Origin: Paragordius varius
Taxonomy: Eukaryota; Nematomorpha
NCBI GenBank assembly: GCA_964247055.1
Contig: OZ176056.1
Span: forward strand, 6,696,001-6,760,000
Length of the DNA: 64,000 nt
Direction of reading: 5' to 3'
Shown: positions 1-12,839 of the stretch, one piece after another
Layout of the letters: every line of letters starts with the position of its first letter
How positions within the stretch are numbered: the first letter of the stretch is position 1
Translations under genes and position numbers: made by a program
Notes under the pieces: model-generated
Told to the model about the DNA's origin: nothing
The model's database searches: none
The model's input: the letters and a program-made list of their open reading frames with translations, nothing else

Positions 1-2080
1 TATGTCCTTAGGGAGAAAATAATAGTGCGAGTATAAACGTTAAAATTAGTTTTTTGAAGCTAATTTTAAACATGTATAGATTTGTATTAAAAAATACTAA
101 AAGAGGCATTTTCTGGTTTAAACCTTCGGCTTTTAGATAGGCTATATTTATTTTGTTAGTTGTTGTTTTTAGTATTTATTAGGGTTTTTCTACTCGTTTG
201 TTACAAAAAACCCTGTTAACTATACTAGTGGATATTATTTATTTTCGAAATCAATGGATGCGGCATTTCAAATGAATGTTAGGTATCCACTTTTAAATTG
301 ATTTTGTCTCACCCCTGATAGAAATACTTTATAACTTGGATGATGGGTATGTTACCATACTGTTATGAACTACAATAGGACCACTTGTACTCATCTAATA
401 TTCTTCCGATTTAATGGAATTATTTAACTCTATTCTGTGAATTGGTTAGTTTGACATGTCACTTTTTCTAGATTTTGCTGAAGTGAACTACATAATATTT
501 TCTGATGGTCTATTTTACCGAGCTTCCCCTATTGTATACCCTTGCCATATCCAGCATTTATAGGAGCTGATGGATGTTATTTTGCAGAGCTTGTGCGAGC
601 CGCACGGATCTATCACACTATACATTTGCCCTTTTAGATTTTTAATATTTTTTATTTTTATTACAACGGCTTATAACTTTTTTTCCTAAAGTTTCGTATC
701 CTCTTTTATTTATATACATAAAATATTAATTAATATATTCAATAAATTGATTTATTTATTGTATATTGTCTATTTCATTGTCTAGTAACTGCCCGCTTGA
801 TAAGACGCTCGTGCAAAAGAAATAAACCTTCAAAGCTATTTTGTGCAGTTTATATTTTAATAAAAAGATCGAAGGTATTTTAAGATCAAGTTTTATTATA
901 TGGACCATCTATAGCATTTTCTGCAGAGTCTTCGTTAATAAAAAAATGTTCTGAGGTATCGTATACTGTGGCTGGTATATTTGGATTAGTTTTGCATTTT
1001 CTATCTAAAGCAATAAAAAACCTGGCTATGGAGCACTTGTATCGACTTTCTCGCCTAAATGTACACAAGGAATAATTGTTTTTTAATTAAATACAAAATT
1101 AAAAATTAAATTTTTAAAAAAATCCTATTGGTGGCCTCAAATTTTATTTTGTTTTGGCCTTTCCATGCCATTAGGTAACAGAAAATGCAAAAAAATGGGG
1201 GGGTGCAAAACCTTGTTGAGCAGTGTTATGAGCTACTCCCGCTTGGATTCAAATCATAAAAAATTTATTTTATATATATAAGCTTTATATCATTTTTTGA
1301 ACGCGATAAATCAGGTACTAAATATAAAAAATATTATAATTAAAATAAAAATTAAAATCTTTTACCGCATAATAACACGTTTATTGATAACCTTTGGTTC
1401 CAAAGTGCGATTTTTAGCTTCGTGTTAGTTCCTTCAAAACCATAACCATTGTAAATTTTTTATCGATAATATTTTGCATTTATTATTTTGGTATATATTT
1501 ACAAAAAATTTCGTTGACGATTTTATCTCCATTGTATTTAATTTTATCCCACCCAATATGTAAATTTTTGATTTTGGCTATGAGCATGAAATAATTCTTT
1601 TTCTTCCTGTTAACCCTATTTTCATTTTTCATTATTCTGCAGATTTTAGTCGAATGATATATGATTCATAAATGCAGCATTTTTGATGCACACAGTGTGA
1701 TACAGGGGTATTTTTGATAATTTAATTAATTAAAACTCTACACTAATTTATTCATTAGCTTAAAATATGGGATTTAAATTTACCTTAAAATGAAAAAATA
1801 TACAAAGAATAAAAATGTAATGAATGATAACTAATTATTTTAGGATACATTTAAGGTGTTTTTATCCCAAAGATCTATCAAAAGTTGCCTTCAATTTATG
1901 TTGAGATAGTAACGACCTATGGCCTAAACCATTTCAGAAGTTGGAACTTATATATAATTTTTTAAAATGGTATTTCTGTACATTTTGTTAAATAATTATT
2001 TTAAGCCAATTGCTTTATTTCTAAATGATTAAATTATATCATAAGGGCAATTATTATTAAAATAAAAGCGAAACCGATTA
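1..2080. other. AT-rich stretch, no gene recognised
   Basis: I see no exon that matches a known family here. A 60-codon open frame on the minus strand (1068-886, starting ATG) has balanced amino-acid use and could be a coding fragment, but I do not recognise it and no flanking splice sites tie it to another exon. The rest is AT-rich with homopolymer runs. Confidence 0.4.
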
Positions 2081-2585
2081 CCTTTTCACTTTTTTATCTT
2101 GGTTTACCTTTTGGGATACTTTTATACTAGAGCTCAATTTGTGAAACGACAATTATAAAGTTTTTTAGTAAAATATAATTGTCAAACGATAAAAGACTTA
2201 TATTTTTTACAGTTTTGTGACTTCTAGAATTTAAAATTGGGACAGCTTCAAAGCACGAATAAAATGAACAGCTGATCTTATCAAAATACATCAAGTTTTT
2301 GTTGGTAAAATATGGCTTGAAAAGTTTTTAAGCTAATAATTTACGTTCTCTAACCATAATATACATTTATTTGTCTGTTAGTAAAGAAATTTTCGAAACA
2401 AAATTGCGGCCCAAAAGTTTGAGACGAGGATTTTTTTACAATTTTACATTTATTTAATAATGCCCCTAAAAGGCTTAATAAAGCCTATTAATTAATTCGA
2501 TTTAAGACGTTAAATATTTATTAAGATATTTAAATTTTAAATGGCTTTGGGATATAAAACTACCCCAAATTCAATGAAGTATTAA
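2081..2585. repeat. Inverted-repeat element family B, copy 1
   Basis: About 0.5 kb of non-coding DNA that matches the reverse complement of 42881-43392 along most of its length. Shared blocks include the terminal CTACCCCAAA, the internal GAGGATTTTTTTACAATTTTA and a stretch around 'accataatatacattta'. The ends are imperfect inverted repeats (CCTTTTGGG.TA near the left end, TACCCCAAA near the right). It has no open reading frame for a transposase, so it is a MITE-like non-autonomous element. A lone terminus of the same type lies at about 3110-3200. Confidence 0.65.
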
Positions 2586-4798
2586 AAATTTAATTTCTAA
2601 CATTTTAATGGTATTTTATGGTATTTTGTAGCATGGTCAAAACGAAATAATCTTTGATATATATTATGTTAATACTTTTTATATAGAATTCGATGATGCT
2701 GAACATTTCTATCACTCAGAAATTTAAATTATTGATTATGCTATAAATTTGGCTGTGTATTTTACAATGTGTATTCGGATGAGATATATATTCGGTTGAA
2801 CCTAATTGTAAATACATGAATTAGTACATGAATCCGTGGAAAAAAAATCTAGACATTTATAATAAATTTAAAATATTTTTGACAGTGCACACAAAATTAT
2901 ATTGATAAAATATAATTTTCTGATTGTAAACCGCTTAAGGATTTCGGTTTTTTGGTACGAGTGATATAAGAAAATAAGTAATTTTGTTGTGGTAACTGCA
3001 TGTCAAAATTCGGCAAAATAGGCGCATATTTCGCCAAATATATTTTTTTTGTTAGTAGAAAGCTTTATTAACAAACATAATAATAAGACATCCTAACCAA
3101 TTACATTTGATGACCTTTTGGGGTAATTTTATATCCCAGCGCTATTTGAAATTTGAATACCCTAAAAAGTATTAAATCCCGGTTTAGATTATTATCTTTA
3201 TATTTAAAAAGCTCTGAAGCTTCTTTAATAATCCGATCTTTACAATAATATTAATACAAAAATCAATTTCACGGTTAGATCATGTTCTGCTATAACACTG
3301 TTTTAAATATTGGAATTTCATAAACATGCTTTATGTTCATTTATTCTCGTCCTTTTTTTTCTGCACGTAAACTCTTTTGCAGCTGCATTTGATCGCGTAA
3401 ACAGCCGGTCCTCAGTATCAACTTTGTGTCTCTTTAAAAAAACTTTTTATCTTTTTTCTTGGTTTAAAACCAACTTTGATGTTAGATTTTTTCAAAATAT
3501 TGGCCATTTAATCTGTTACATTATTTATGTATGGAAGTGAGATAATTTTTGTATTATTATAACTGGTTGGAGTTTTGTTATAAGGTTTTTAATATCTTTA
3601 TTATCCATTCATTAAAATGGTCGAAATACTAATATTGGTTACGTGGAAAGTTTAATTATAAATTCAATTAAATTATATCTGAGCAAACCATTGCAAGCTC
3701 TTTTATGTTACAATAATTTTTACAAGCTTTAATTATAATAGTTTTTATCAGATTAATTGCATACACTCATATATCATTTGATAATAAAATTATTTAAAAG
3801 ATTTTATAAATCCTATGATACTATTTATTAAATTGCTAATAAATATTTTATTATTTTATCATCTGTGTAGCAAATAAAAACTATTTTTTTATTAATTAGA
3901 ATAATATTTGATAAATAGAACTTTCAAATAAGTAGTTTTTTAACAAGATTGAGCTCTATAAAACTATCCCAATGTGTAATCGCGGACAGAAACGGGAAAA
4001 GGTTATGAAGTGTTAAAAAGCAAAACAATATTAGAATATTTTAATTCTTAGATATAAGGTCCAAAAATCTTATTTTTTGCACCAAGATTTATTAGCTGAA
4101 GATGCGGCCCGGTGTTAGACACCCATGTTTTCAAAAATCAATTGATAAATATAGTCATAAGGCCCGTTAATAAATATTTATCACTAGTATAATTTCTAAT
4201 AACCGATTTGAAAACCTTAATTATCAAAATTCGATGCTTATTAACAATCTTTTAAGCAACTATAACTTTTGCTAATTGAGTTCTACATTCAAAAAACAAC
4301 TATGTGAAAAAATTGCAACAAATCTTTAGTTTATTATCTATATTTATTATTTGATTTCGTTTGTTAAATAAAATTATTCAGGATATTATTTTATTTTTGT
4401 ATAGGAGGGCTAGACTACTTCAACGGAAATAGGTAATCTAGTATTGAAAAAATTGATTTAACAAATAACAAACACTTTATAATTGATTTCGTATTTTTCT
4501 ATGATTTCAATTAATATAGCTCGCATAATGAGCAACATACAAACATAATAACCATTGTTAAAATAAACGAAGGTATATAGCCATTCGTAACATCAATTTT
4601 AGCTATTAGTACCTTTAAACTGTATATTGTATGTTATGTGTTAGTATTTTTTTCCATTTACTAAATAAATAAACAAAAAAAATTCCCAAAATTTGATAAT
4701 TGTATCATGATATTATAAATAAAAAAATAGATTATTATTGGAAAGGGTAGAAGCCGTTGAGTATAACATATAAATTTTTTAGCTTTATTTTATAAGTT
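2586..4798. other. Intergenic DNA with repeat fragments
   Basis: No exon recognised. A single family B terminus (TTTTGGGGTAATTTTATATCCC-like) sits at about 3112-3140 and is followed by 'gaataccctaaaaagtattaaat', as in the full copy at 42.9 kb. A signal-peptide-like open frame at 3310-3540 begins with TTG rather than ATG and has no splice partner, so it is not annotated. Confidence 0.4.
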
Positions 4799-7700
4799 AT
4801 GACCAAATTTTATTGGATCTTTTTTGATTCAAATACGTTTAAAAAGTTAATATTTTTTTGCCTTTGTATACTCATATACATTTTTTCTCGAAGTAAATAT
4901 GATGTTTTTAATCCCAACTTCAATAAAATGTTGTATAGCAGCTCATTCAAAACGAAGGTATATTATTTCCCAACAAATGTATATGAAGGGCCCATATCTA
5001 GTGTATCGAACACTTCCCTAAGTCCTGGTCAAAAATCAAAATCAAACATTAATCCAGATTGTTTTAGATTACAACTATATTGGGTAGATGTCTTGAAAAA
5101 ATATACAACGAAAAATGAAAATAAAAAATCAATCATAACATGTAATGTGAGGCAAATATTGAGATGTCCAATTTTTGAAAATACACCAGAGGATATGATG
5201 AAACCATGCTATGGACCTAATCAAAAACTTTATGTAAACAAACCATTTGCAACATTGTACAGTCCTCCACATACAGATATATTAATTGATCAAACAATAC
5301 CAGGAAATAATTGGTTTGATATCTTGGTCGATTTTCAATGTAACATCACATTTTTAGACAAATCAAACGTTACATCTATAAACTTTTTGAGGCCATTTGC
5401 AAAACAATCGGTTTCTAGATTTATGGATGCAAATAAAAGCAAGCAGCAATCATTATATAATTCCACCAATTCTACAAATGTCACAAAATCCAAACCATAT
5501 AACGTTATATTGATAGGGATAGATACTGTCTCTTCACACCTGTTTCATAGTAAAAATCGGTCTGTAATAGATGCCCTAAATAAGTACAGAAGCCTAAATG
5601 GGTCCGATTCAACCATTATATACAGCGCATTAAATAAGGTTGGAATAAATACCTTGCCAAACATCTTGGCTTTATTGACCGGTACTAATGATATAGAGAA
5701 AGTTTCTCACAACGGTTACTACGATGAATTAAATGAAACATTTATATGGAAGGAATATGAAAACAGAGGTTATTTAACTGTATTCATGGATGATATGATA
5801 TATTTAACTCCATTTAATTACAATCGAAAGGGATTTCGAAATTCGCCTACTCATATATATTCACGACCGTACGCTAAAGCCCTATCGATTAACGCGGATG
5901 TAATTATAACAGATACTGATTACATATGGACGTATTTTATGGATACCGTTATGGCGGCTCATGAATTAAATCAGCCATATTTTTCATTGTTCTTTAGTGG
6001 AACATTTACTCATGATTTCAATGGACTAGATAATTTAGATAACTTACTAATATCGAGATTAACAGAATTTTTATCGATGTATGACACTTCGAATACATTC
6101 ATTATTTTATTTAGCGACCATGGAAGGCGATTTGGAGATTACCGTGAATCTTATCAAGGTACGATAATTATTATGCTAGATATAATTTAGTCTAGATAAT
6201 ATTTATGTAAAAAGCTGTTATCAGATATAAATCGCATAAGTTTTTATAAAATATTTTTAAGCCAATTTTTATTTTGATAAATTTCCACCAATTCTACTAT
6301 ATATTTAGGCAGATATGAGTATATGCATCACTTAAATATTGGATATCAAAAATTATTAGGCTGAGCCTCATTTTAATTGACAGCAAAGTTAAAAGGATTT
6401 AATTAAGGATAAATTAATTAAATTGAAACTTAAAAAATAAATGTCGCTTTTTAAAGCCAACCATATTTTTAACACTTGGATACAATACATTCATTTTAGT
6501 CCTTCGATTCAGATTGGGGTAGTTAGATACCCCAGGCCTATTTAAAATTAGATTCTTTAAAATATATGGAAAAGCCCATGGCAAAATTTTGCACTTATAT
6601 AACATTAATAAAACGAAATATATAAAAAAATTCATTCAAAAATACTTGATTTTACATATTTTAAGCTTAAACCCAAAGGTAAAATTTAGTCAACGTGACA
6701 TGTGTGCAATGGTAAAATTGAAAAATAATATAAAGTAAACCACTTATCTATTTCTATCATTGATAGATGTAATTTGAATAAAAAATTATTTTTAATTTCA
6801 CCTTATATTTTGCAAAAATTTTGTAAAATAAAAATGGCGTCGATTAGTTTTACATAGAACTTTTGTTAAAAACGAAATTATTTAGATATTTTGGCTTATT
6901 TATATGATTTCCATTAGGATAAAAGCATATTTGGGACCGTTACCTCAGTAAAAATATTAACTTTAATTAAGTCTGGGGTATTTAGATACGCCAATTTGAA
7001 TTGGAGTGTTAATAAACTTCATTGCATATGAAATTTTGGATAAACATAGGTGAAATATTTTTGTCATATATATATAATTGTTAATAATCATATAAAAATT
7101 ACTATAATAGTTAACTTATATTTTAATTTAAATCATTATTGATAAAATTATGAAATTTCAAAAATTACTTTATATATAGATTTAGTTAGTACCATAATTT
7201 TATAAGAATCATGTGATACACTTATGATTAAAAATATCTGTTTTAACAAGCCGTTACCACGGTCATAAATAATATATTATTATATTCTATATAAAATAAT
7301 ATTATTTAAATCAAAACTAAAAATTTAAACTTTTATTAAAAAATATTATTTCTATTTTTTCATTTTAGGTATATCTTTTTAATAATTTGGAATAGGTTTA
7401 ATGGAAGATGTCAATCCCTTTTTGGTTATTTCCCCACCACAAAATTACATCCAAGAATATCCTGATCACTATCGGAATTTGCTGTTGAACAAGGATGCAC
7501 AGATAACTTTATTGGATATTCATGCTACACTTAAAACAATATTAAATCCCAAAGTTACCAATAATCAAAACACGCTTTTCCAACGATTGAGCGGTATATT
7601 TTTTATTATATTTAATTGTGAAATTCGGATTTTTCCAACTACTGTTTGTGGTTTAGAGGGGAGTCTTATTTAATTGTAATCATTTGATTAAATCATAAAA

Positions 7701-8439
7701 CCAAGATATTTTATGAAGACTATATAAGTCAAAATAATAAAACTTACTTGAAATATTATATATTAGATGACCTGGAATTTTTATTTTTTTTAAATTAATA
7801 AATTGTATCTAGACTTAAGTGCTTATTATAAACTTTCTTGCTTTAAAATTAATTATTGTTATATTATATGTTTTAGGACTGAGTTTGATGGACAACGTTA
7901 TTGGAAAAAGGAGTTGTCAACTCCAAACTATTCCAATCAGTTATTGCCTATCTCAGTGGACACATGTTTATAGTAGTCAAGGATATAACAAAAATTTTAA
8001 AGCTAACATTTCGCAAAATTATATCAAACAGTTGTCAACCAATGCACTGAATTTAACCATAGAGTTAATTAAGCGGAAAATTGATAAAGAGGCAGATTTT
8101 TTCGGGGATTGCCTGTTGGATTTGGAGATATCTGAGGTCAAAGAAGTTTTATTAAGCACGCCAGAAATAAATGGCCAAATAGACAACGCATCCAAAAATA
8201 GTTCTCAATTAGCTATGGTATTGTTTTCGGTTAAGAGATTAACCAAGAACACAAAGCAAAATACTAGTATACGACCCCACCCAAGCCTGGGTGTTATTCA
8301 ATTAATTTTTGACGTAACAAATCAACATATAATCGAATATCAAAGATTGGATCGTATTGCTGATAAAAGGTGTGTACCTAAAAGGGTTAACGGTTTCTAT
8401 TGTTTTTGCCACATGTTTTATTTTAAAGTTTTTTATTAG
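4799..8439 (+). CDS. DUF229 family protein, sulfatase-like fold (3 exons)
   Basis: Three exons join in frame: 4799-6158 (phase 1 donor G|GTACGA), 7396-7593 and 7877-8439, giving 706 residues, which is normal for DUF229 (PF02995) proteins. A hydrophobic segment at residues about 14-31 suggests a type II membrane anchor or uncleaved signal. The family core is visible: NVILIGIDTVS (residues 235-245), FTHDFNG (402-408) and FSDHGRRFG (438-446), which are the expected metal/active-site blocks of the alkaline-phosphatase superfold. Exon 2 carries the GLMEDVNPFLVISPP block and the DIHAT motif. Exon 3 carries the Cys-containing C-terminal block (SCQLQTIPISYC) and ends in a YCFC motif typical of the family end. 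Several N-x-S/T sites support a lumenal or extracellular domain. The substrate of this family is not established. The first intron (6159-7395) holds transposon A1. The last exon could instead splice at the AAAAG|GTGTGT around 8368, but the YCFC ending argues against that. Confidence 0.85.
6469..7013. repeat. Inverted-repeat element family A, copy 1 (in intron 1 of the DUF229 gene)
   Basis: A roughly 545-bp non-coding element bounded by TTAACACTTGGATACAA on the left and GGAGTGTTAA on the right. Next to each end is a near-palindromic block of the form GGGGTATTTAAATACCCC. The same arrangement occurs at 41786-42365 (same orientation) and 37583-38122 (opposite orientation), with matching internal sequence such as 'tcaacgtgacatgtg' and 'gcacttatataacatt'. 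It lacks coding capacity and behaves as a MITE. The first intron of the host gene therefore owes nearly half its length to this insertion. Confidence 0.75.
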
Positions 8440-9116
8440 CGAGTGCCAAAGAACCAAAATCCTATCTATTGCTCAATTATATTTAATATTATGCCGTCGT
8501 ATTTCACATATGAAACTTGTATAAAGAATTGATCCATTTTTTTTAAACGCATTACATCATTAATATTAGTATTTATTTAAAAGTCAATTATTTGCCGCAT
8601 CAAAAAGATTACGAATAAACTTTTTAATATAAAAGTTAAATCTATATGATTGAAAACAATAGCGGACTCCTCAGCCCATTAAAAAACGTGTGATGCATAA
8701 CCTTGAATCATTTAATATTTTCTATATTAACATAAATAAATGAATGTATATATTTTATAAAGATCAAAAAAAGTATATCTTTAATATTTTTACTCAACCA
8801 AATATTATTTTTTACATTTTTATTTTAAATCAATCAAGATCAATCTTAAATGCTGATTGCAAAATTTTGTTTGAGAAGCAATTTTTAGGTTATTATAAAT
8901 GGGTCAATTTCCTTAAAATCCTTTTATTATTCGGACGATGGTAATTAAATCTTGTGAATACGCGAATAATTGAACGAGTTCATAAAATAGCTTTCGGTTT
9001 CTTCAAAATCGTCACTGAGTAATTTTTGTACGAATGGGTATTTTGCTTTCAAACAAAAGAAAATAAAATAGTTACGTATTTTTTTAGAGTAAGACCGCAC
9101 CATGTATAATACGTAG
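8440..9116. other. Intergenic DNA, no feature seen
   Basis: This stretch lies between the DUF229 stop codon and the palindromic block. I see no conserved exon, RNA or repeat terminus in it; the open frame at 8744-8944 looks like chance in AT-rich DNA. Confidence 0.35.
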
Positions 9117-9469
9117 CACTGTGTGCAAAAAAAATTTTGACAAAAAAATTTTTTTTTTCATGAGGTAGCTTATGACCAGCGTATTCATTTACCGCAAAAG
9201 AAAATCGAATCGGGCAAAAAGTGAAAATTAAGGATTAAGGAAAATTCAAAAAATAATAATGAATATTATGGTTTATTATAGTTTTAGGAAATATTTTTAA
9301 TATATAAATAGCCTAAAATCATTAGTTAGGGGTTCTATAAATTTTCTGGTCAATAGATGGCATTTTTCTTTTATCACGCTTAAAAGACAAAATAAATTTA
9401 ATGAAACTATATTAAAATAATTTTTTATATTTATTTACTACCTAAATTCACTATTAAAATCTTAACATT

Positions 9470-9930
9470 TAGATTTTATTCAGTAAAATAAACTTCTATA
9501 TCAAAATAAAACCAAAAAATAGTTTTTTATTTTTGCATTATTTTGTCATCTAGTTTATGAGTGTACAAAAAATTTATTCTGTTTTATTTTGGATTCTCAC
9601 ATGATTAGGAATTATTAAGTATATAACTTATGCACAATAGGATTGAAAATTAGTATATCATCCAACAATCCGTACAAATCCCAATACAAATATTAATTTG
9701 TCATAAAACAGACTCGTTAGAGGAAATTATAAGGATTTTCTGGTTGATATTCCACTACTTTTAAATCCTATTTTCATAAATTATATACTTTATAATTCGC
9801 ACTCATGTAAGATTCCAAAATAAAACAGTATAAAATTTACAATCGCAAACCGGATGACAAAAAATGCAAAAATAAAAAACAATATTTTTGGTTTCATTTG
9901 GTATATAAGTTTTTTTTGATGAATAAAATA
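9470..9930. repeat. Palindromic element G nested in F
   Basis: The left arm (about 9470-9690) and right arm (about 9710-9930) are imperfect reverse complements. Both arms contain, in order, AAACCAAAAA, TTTTTTATTTTTGCAT, TTTTGTCATC, CTGTTTTATTTTGGA and TTATAAAGTATATAA-like sequence. The whole is about 460 bp and non-coding. It starts exactly where the left arm of F stops. Confidence 0.65.
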
Positions 9931-11040
9931 CACTGGACAACAAATTTTTCTGCCACTCGAGTTTTTTCATTTTTTGAAATATCCTTTTAACAGTAAATCT
10001 GAAATAAAAATTATAACTCGATGGAAGAAATTTGTATAATTTAATTTTTTTGATTATGCGCCCTCTTTATCAAAATTTTACTAAAAAATGTTTTTCTTTG
10101 AAAATATACAAGTAATGCCATTTGTAATATATCCTTCGAAAGAGTAATAAAAACGCTCTAAAATGCATACTAATATGTATTACATCGTCAGTTAATATTG
10201 GACACAAAGAGCGACAAACGCGCGAAGCGATAGCATTTTTTTATTAAATTTTTAAAACTAATGGATGAAAATAGCTCAACCTTTGTTTAGATGGTGATGA
10301 ATGTCCAAAAAAGATAACACAAGAAAGTTTTTTTGATTAAAACATTTTTTATTGCTTTTATGTCACTCAAAACAGCCATTTTTAAGTTTTTTGTTTTTTT
10401 AAAAATTATCATCTCATCAATATTAATTTATTTTCTTTACGAGGCTGATAATTTCGAAATTTTAAAGATAAAAACAAAGTTTAAGGTATTTTTGATTTTT
10501 TATAGCCATTATGTAATAAATTTACAGTTATAACTATGCATTTTTGTATCCACTAGGTAAAATATTTATGATAATAATAATTTTTATTAAAAAGAGCAAA
10601 CCAAATGCTTTTTCAAACATTTTTTTAAATTAAATACTAATATAACCCCAATAATTATATTAAAATAATTTATATGATTTTTAAATTAGTTTGTCTGTGA
10701 AAATTTTTGACTTATTTAAGGATTAAAAATTTCGACCATTTAAATCCAAATAACTTTTACATCCGATTAATTTAAATGACTTACTACCATTTAAAAGATG
10801 CAGTTTTTTGAGCTCTTTCGAATGTAATAAAATACATGGCTTCATATCTAAAACTTTTAATTTTCGAAATTTCGAGTTTAATGTTAAATCGGGGCCAAAA
10901 ATTATCGATAAACTCTAATATAAAAAAATTCTTGCATGCTAGACCAATTTTCTTTTCAGATATACTAATTATGTGCTTTAATGAAATAAATTTTAAATTT
11001 ACAAGAACAGTTAAAAAAAGTTAAAATTTGTTGTCTAGTG
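9931..11040. repeat. Element I with short terminal inverted repeats, next to G
   Basis: The left end is CACTGGACAACAAATTTT (9931) and the right end is the complement of CACTAGACAACAAATTTT (ending 11040), an 18-bp inverted repeat with one mismatch. TA precedes the left end, and TA occurs one base beyond the right end. The interior is AT-rich with no transposase-like frame (the open frames at 10333-10533 and 10836-11024 are not recognised). It is a non-autonomous TA-targeting element about 1.1 kb long. Confidence 0.6.
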
Positions 11041-11457
11041 ATATAAATGTTAAGATTTTAATAGTTAGTTTAGGTAGTAAATAATTAAAAAAAATTATTT
11101 TAATATATTTTCATTAAATTTATTTTGTCGTTTAAGTGTAACAAAAGAAAAACGCCATCTTTTGACCTGGAATTTTATAGAAACCCAAACTATATGATTT
11201 TAGGCTATTTATATATTGAAAATATCTCCTAAAATGATAATAAACCATAGCATTTCAAATTTTATCATTATTTTTTGTATCCTTAATTATCCTTAGTTTT
11301 CACTTTTTGCCCGATTTCGATTTTCACTCAATATTTCAAAAACAAGTTTTTTAACAAATAACAATTTTTGCGGCAAATCAATACGCTGGTCATAAGCTAT
11401 CTCATGAAAAAAAATTTTTTCGTTAAATCAAAATGACCCTCTTTTTTGCACACAGTG

Positions 11458-12140
11458 TAGGATACCACTCGTTTACGATGTGTCATGTATTTCAATCTAC
11501 TCCATAACTCATTCTGAGCCTCGTTGTTTTTACAGATTTTTCAAATCTATACTAATAATGTCACTCCACTTTGTTTTTGGAGGACCTTACCGCCTACTTG
11601 ACCTCAAGCATGAAAATCTTTTTGCTTTATAATACCCTTGTTTCCTCTTTAGAGGCCCTTTTTTCCATAAATTTATCACGTATACATCTGACTTTTAAGC
11701 CTCTTATATAGTTATGATTATTTCGTCGTGCCACTCACCAGTCTAAGCTGCAACTTTACTACTTCGAAAACTCTTCAGTTTTACTAACGGCCAAGTCTAT
11801 AAATTAATTATTCTTAATGATAATTTTAAGGTCAACATTCATTTATGACACCACAAATGCCGCTTCTAAGCGAATGTTAAAAAAACTTGTAAAAATATTA
11901 ATTTTAATGATTATAAGAATTATTATAATTTCATAGTACCACCGATGTTGATGATTTTAGGCGCTATCCTTAATCGAAAACCAATCTCAAATGTTAGTCA
12001 AAAGGGAAAACCTATAGAAGTTTTTTTTAAAAGTTCAATAGTCATTAAAAAAATACAGTTTAAAGTCTCTTCCTTTTTTAAATTAAATTGTATGGCATGT
12101 GAAGGATTTAACACTCGTCTGCCTGCCCAGAGCTGACAGA
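11458..12140. other. Intergenic DNA, no gene seen
   Basis: Sequence between the F/G/I block and the tRNA-derived element. It has a slightly higher GC content than its surroundings around 11.5-11.8 kb, but I find no exon or RNA I can support. Confidence 0.3.
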
Positions 12141-12224
12141 GATGATGGAAAAATTCTTAGTTTCCGGGTTCAAACTCAGGCACGTGGTGTGAGAGTCCAG
12201 CGCCCTACCTATTACACCATCATG
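12141..12224 (-). repeat. tRNA-derived sequence (SINE head or tRNA pseudogene)
   Basis: Read on the minus strand, ATGATGG (12223-12217) can pair with CCATCAT (12148-12142). After it come a box A-like TGGTGTAATAGG, a CTGGACTCTCAC anticodon-arm-like segment (CTC in the anticodon position, Glu-like), and a box B-like AGTTTGAACCC. The layout resembles Gln/Glu tRNAs. The anticodon stem and T stem do not pair well and there is extra sequence before the 3' acceptor strand, so it is not a working tRNA. A tRNA-headed SINE whose body continues towards about 12060 is the best reading. Confidence 0.45.
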
Positions 12225-12839
12225 CAATAATCTTAATTCATAATGGTAAAATTGTGTTTTTTTGAATTTTCCAAAACCATACACCAATATCGACATTTTC
12301 TTACAGAGATACCCTATACTTTATATTACTCTTTCAATAAAAACTCTATCCCCATTGAAGATAGTGCTTTTTTAACAAATATACACTTCCATTTTTAAAC
12401 AATACCTCGGGCCATCGAATATTATTTAATTTGACTCATTTTTCTCATTTACATAAATGAGCAGATCTAAGTTAATAGAAAAAAACAATTTTTAACTCTT
12501 TGTTCGCCCAATATGAATTCAAAACTCAGTGGCTAAAAATAAAACTATTTGTTACCCGAGTCTACCAAATACCACGTATTAAATGGTCTTCTAAAAATAA
12601 TTTTCCATGTTTCATTTGATCCATTATTTAATCATGGAAATAAGCATAAATTACTCTAACTTCGTTGACCAATTTTTTATTTATATATATTGTTTCTCCT
12701 TAGAGGAAGGCCTTATTTATAATAGAGTCTTAGAGGCAATATAAAAAAACAATATCGTTAGAGCGCAAAATTTGCATAGGAGAAATGAAGTTGAATCTTC
12801 AAAGGTGAATTTGTTTGAATGGTATATATATTTAGTGCA
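12225..12839. other. Intergenic DNA, no feature seen
   Basis: AT-rich sequence leading into the tandem repeat. No exon, RNA or repeat terminus is recognised. Confidence 0.3.

Larger units (their letters stand above)
9117..11457. mobile_element. Long-inverted-repeat element F, interrupted by two further elements
   Basis: The ends read CACTGTGTGCAAAA (9117) and the complement TTTTGCACACAGTG (ending 11457), each next to TA, which suggests a TA-targeting Tc1/mariner-type element. The arms are long: about 9117-9472 pairs with about 11041-11457. Matching landmarks are 'catgaggtagcttatgaccagc' against its complement near 11385, the GGGCAAAAAGTGAAAA block, and the 'tactacctaaattcactatt' block beside the centre. 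The arms differ at many positions, so the element is old. There is no transposase frame. The centre is filled by elements G and I. Confidence 0.75.

Noticed and set aside
886-1068. Minus-strand 60-codon frame with balanced composition
   Set aside because: No family recognised, no flanking splice signals that continue it, and no second exon; noted only as a possible fragment.
3310-3540. Signal-peptide-like open frame of 76 codons
   Set aside because: Begins with TTG, not ATG, has no splice partner, and lies in AT-rich repeat-bearing DNA; a chance hydrophobic frame is more likely.
6308-6363. Alternative DUF229 second exon after TTTAG at about 6308 (GRYEYMHH...)
   Set aside because: It soon hits a stop and lacks the family block, whereas the exon at 7396 restores the family's conserved sequence in phase.
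12141-12224. Functional tRNA gene
   Set aside because: Box A and box B are present, but the anticodon and T stems do not pair and the acceptor distance is too long; treated as tRNA-derived repeat.
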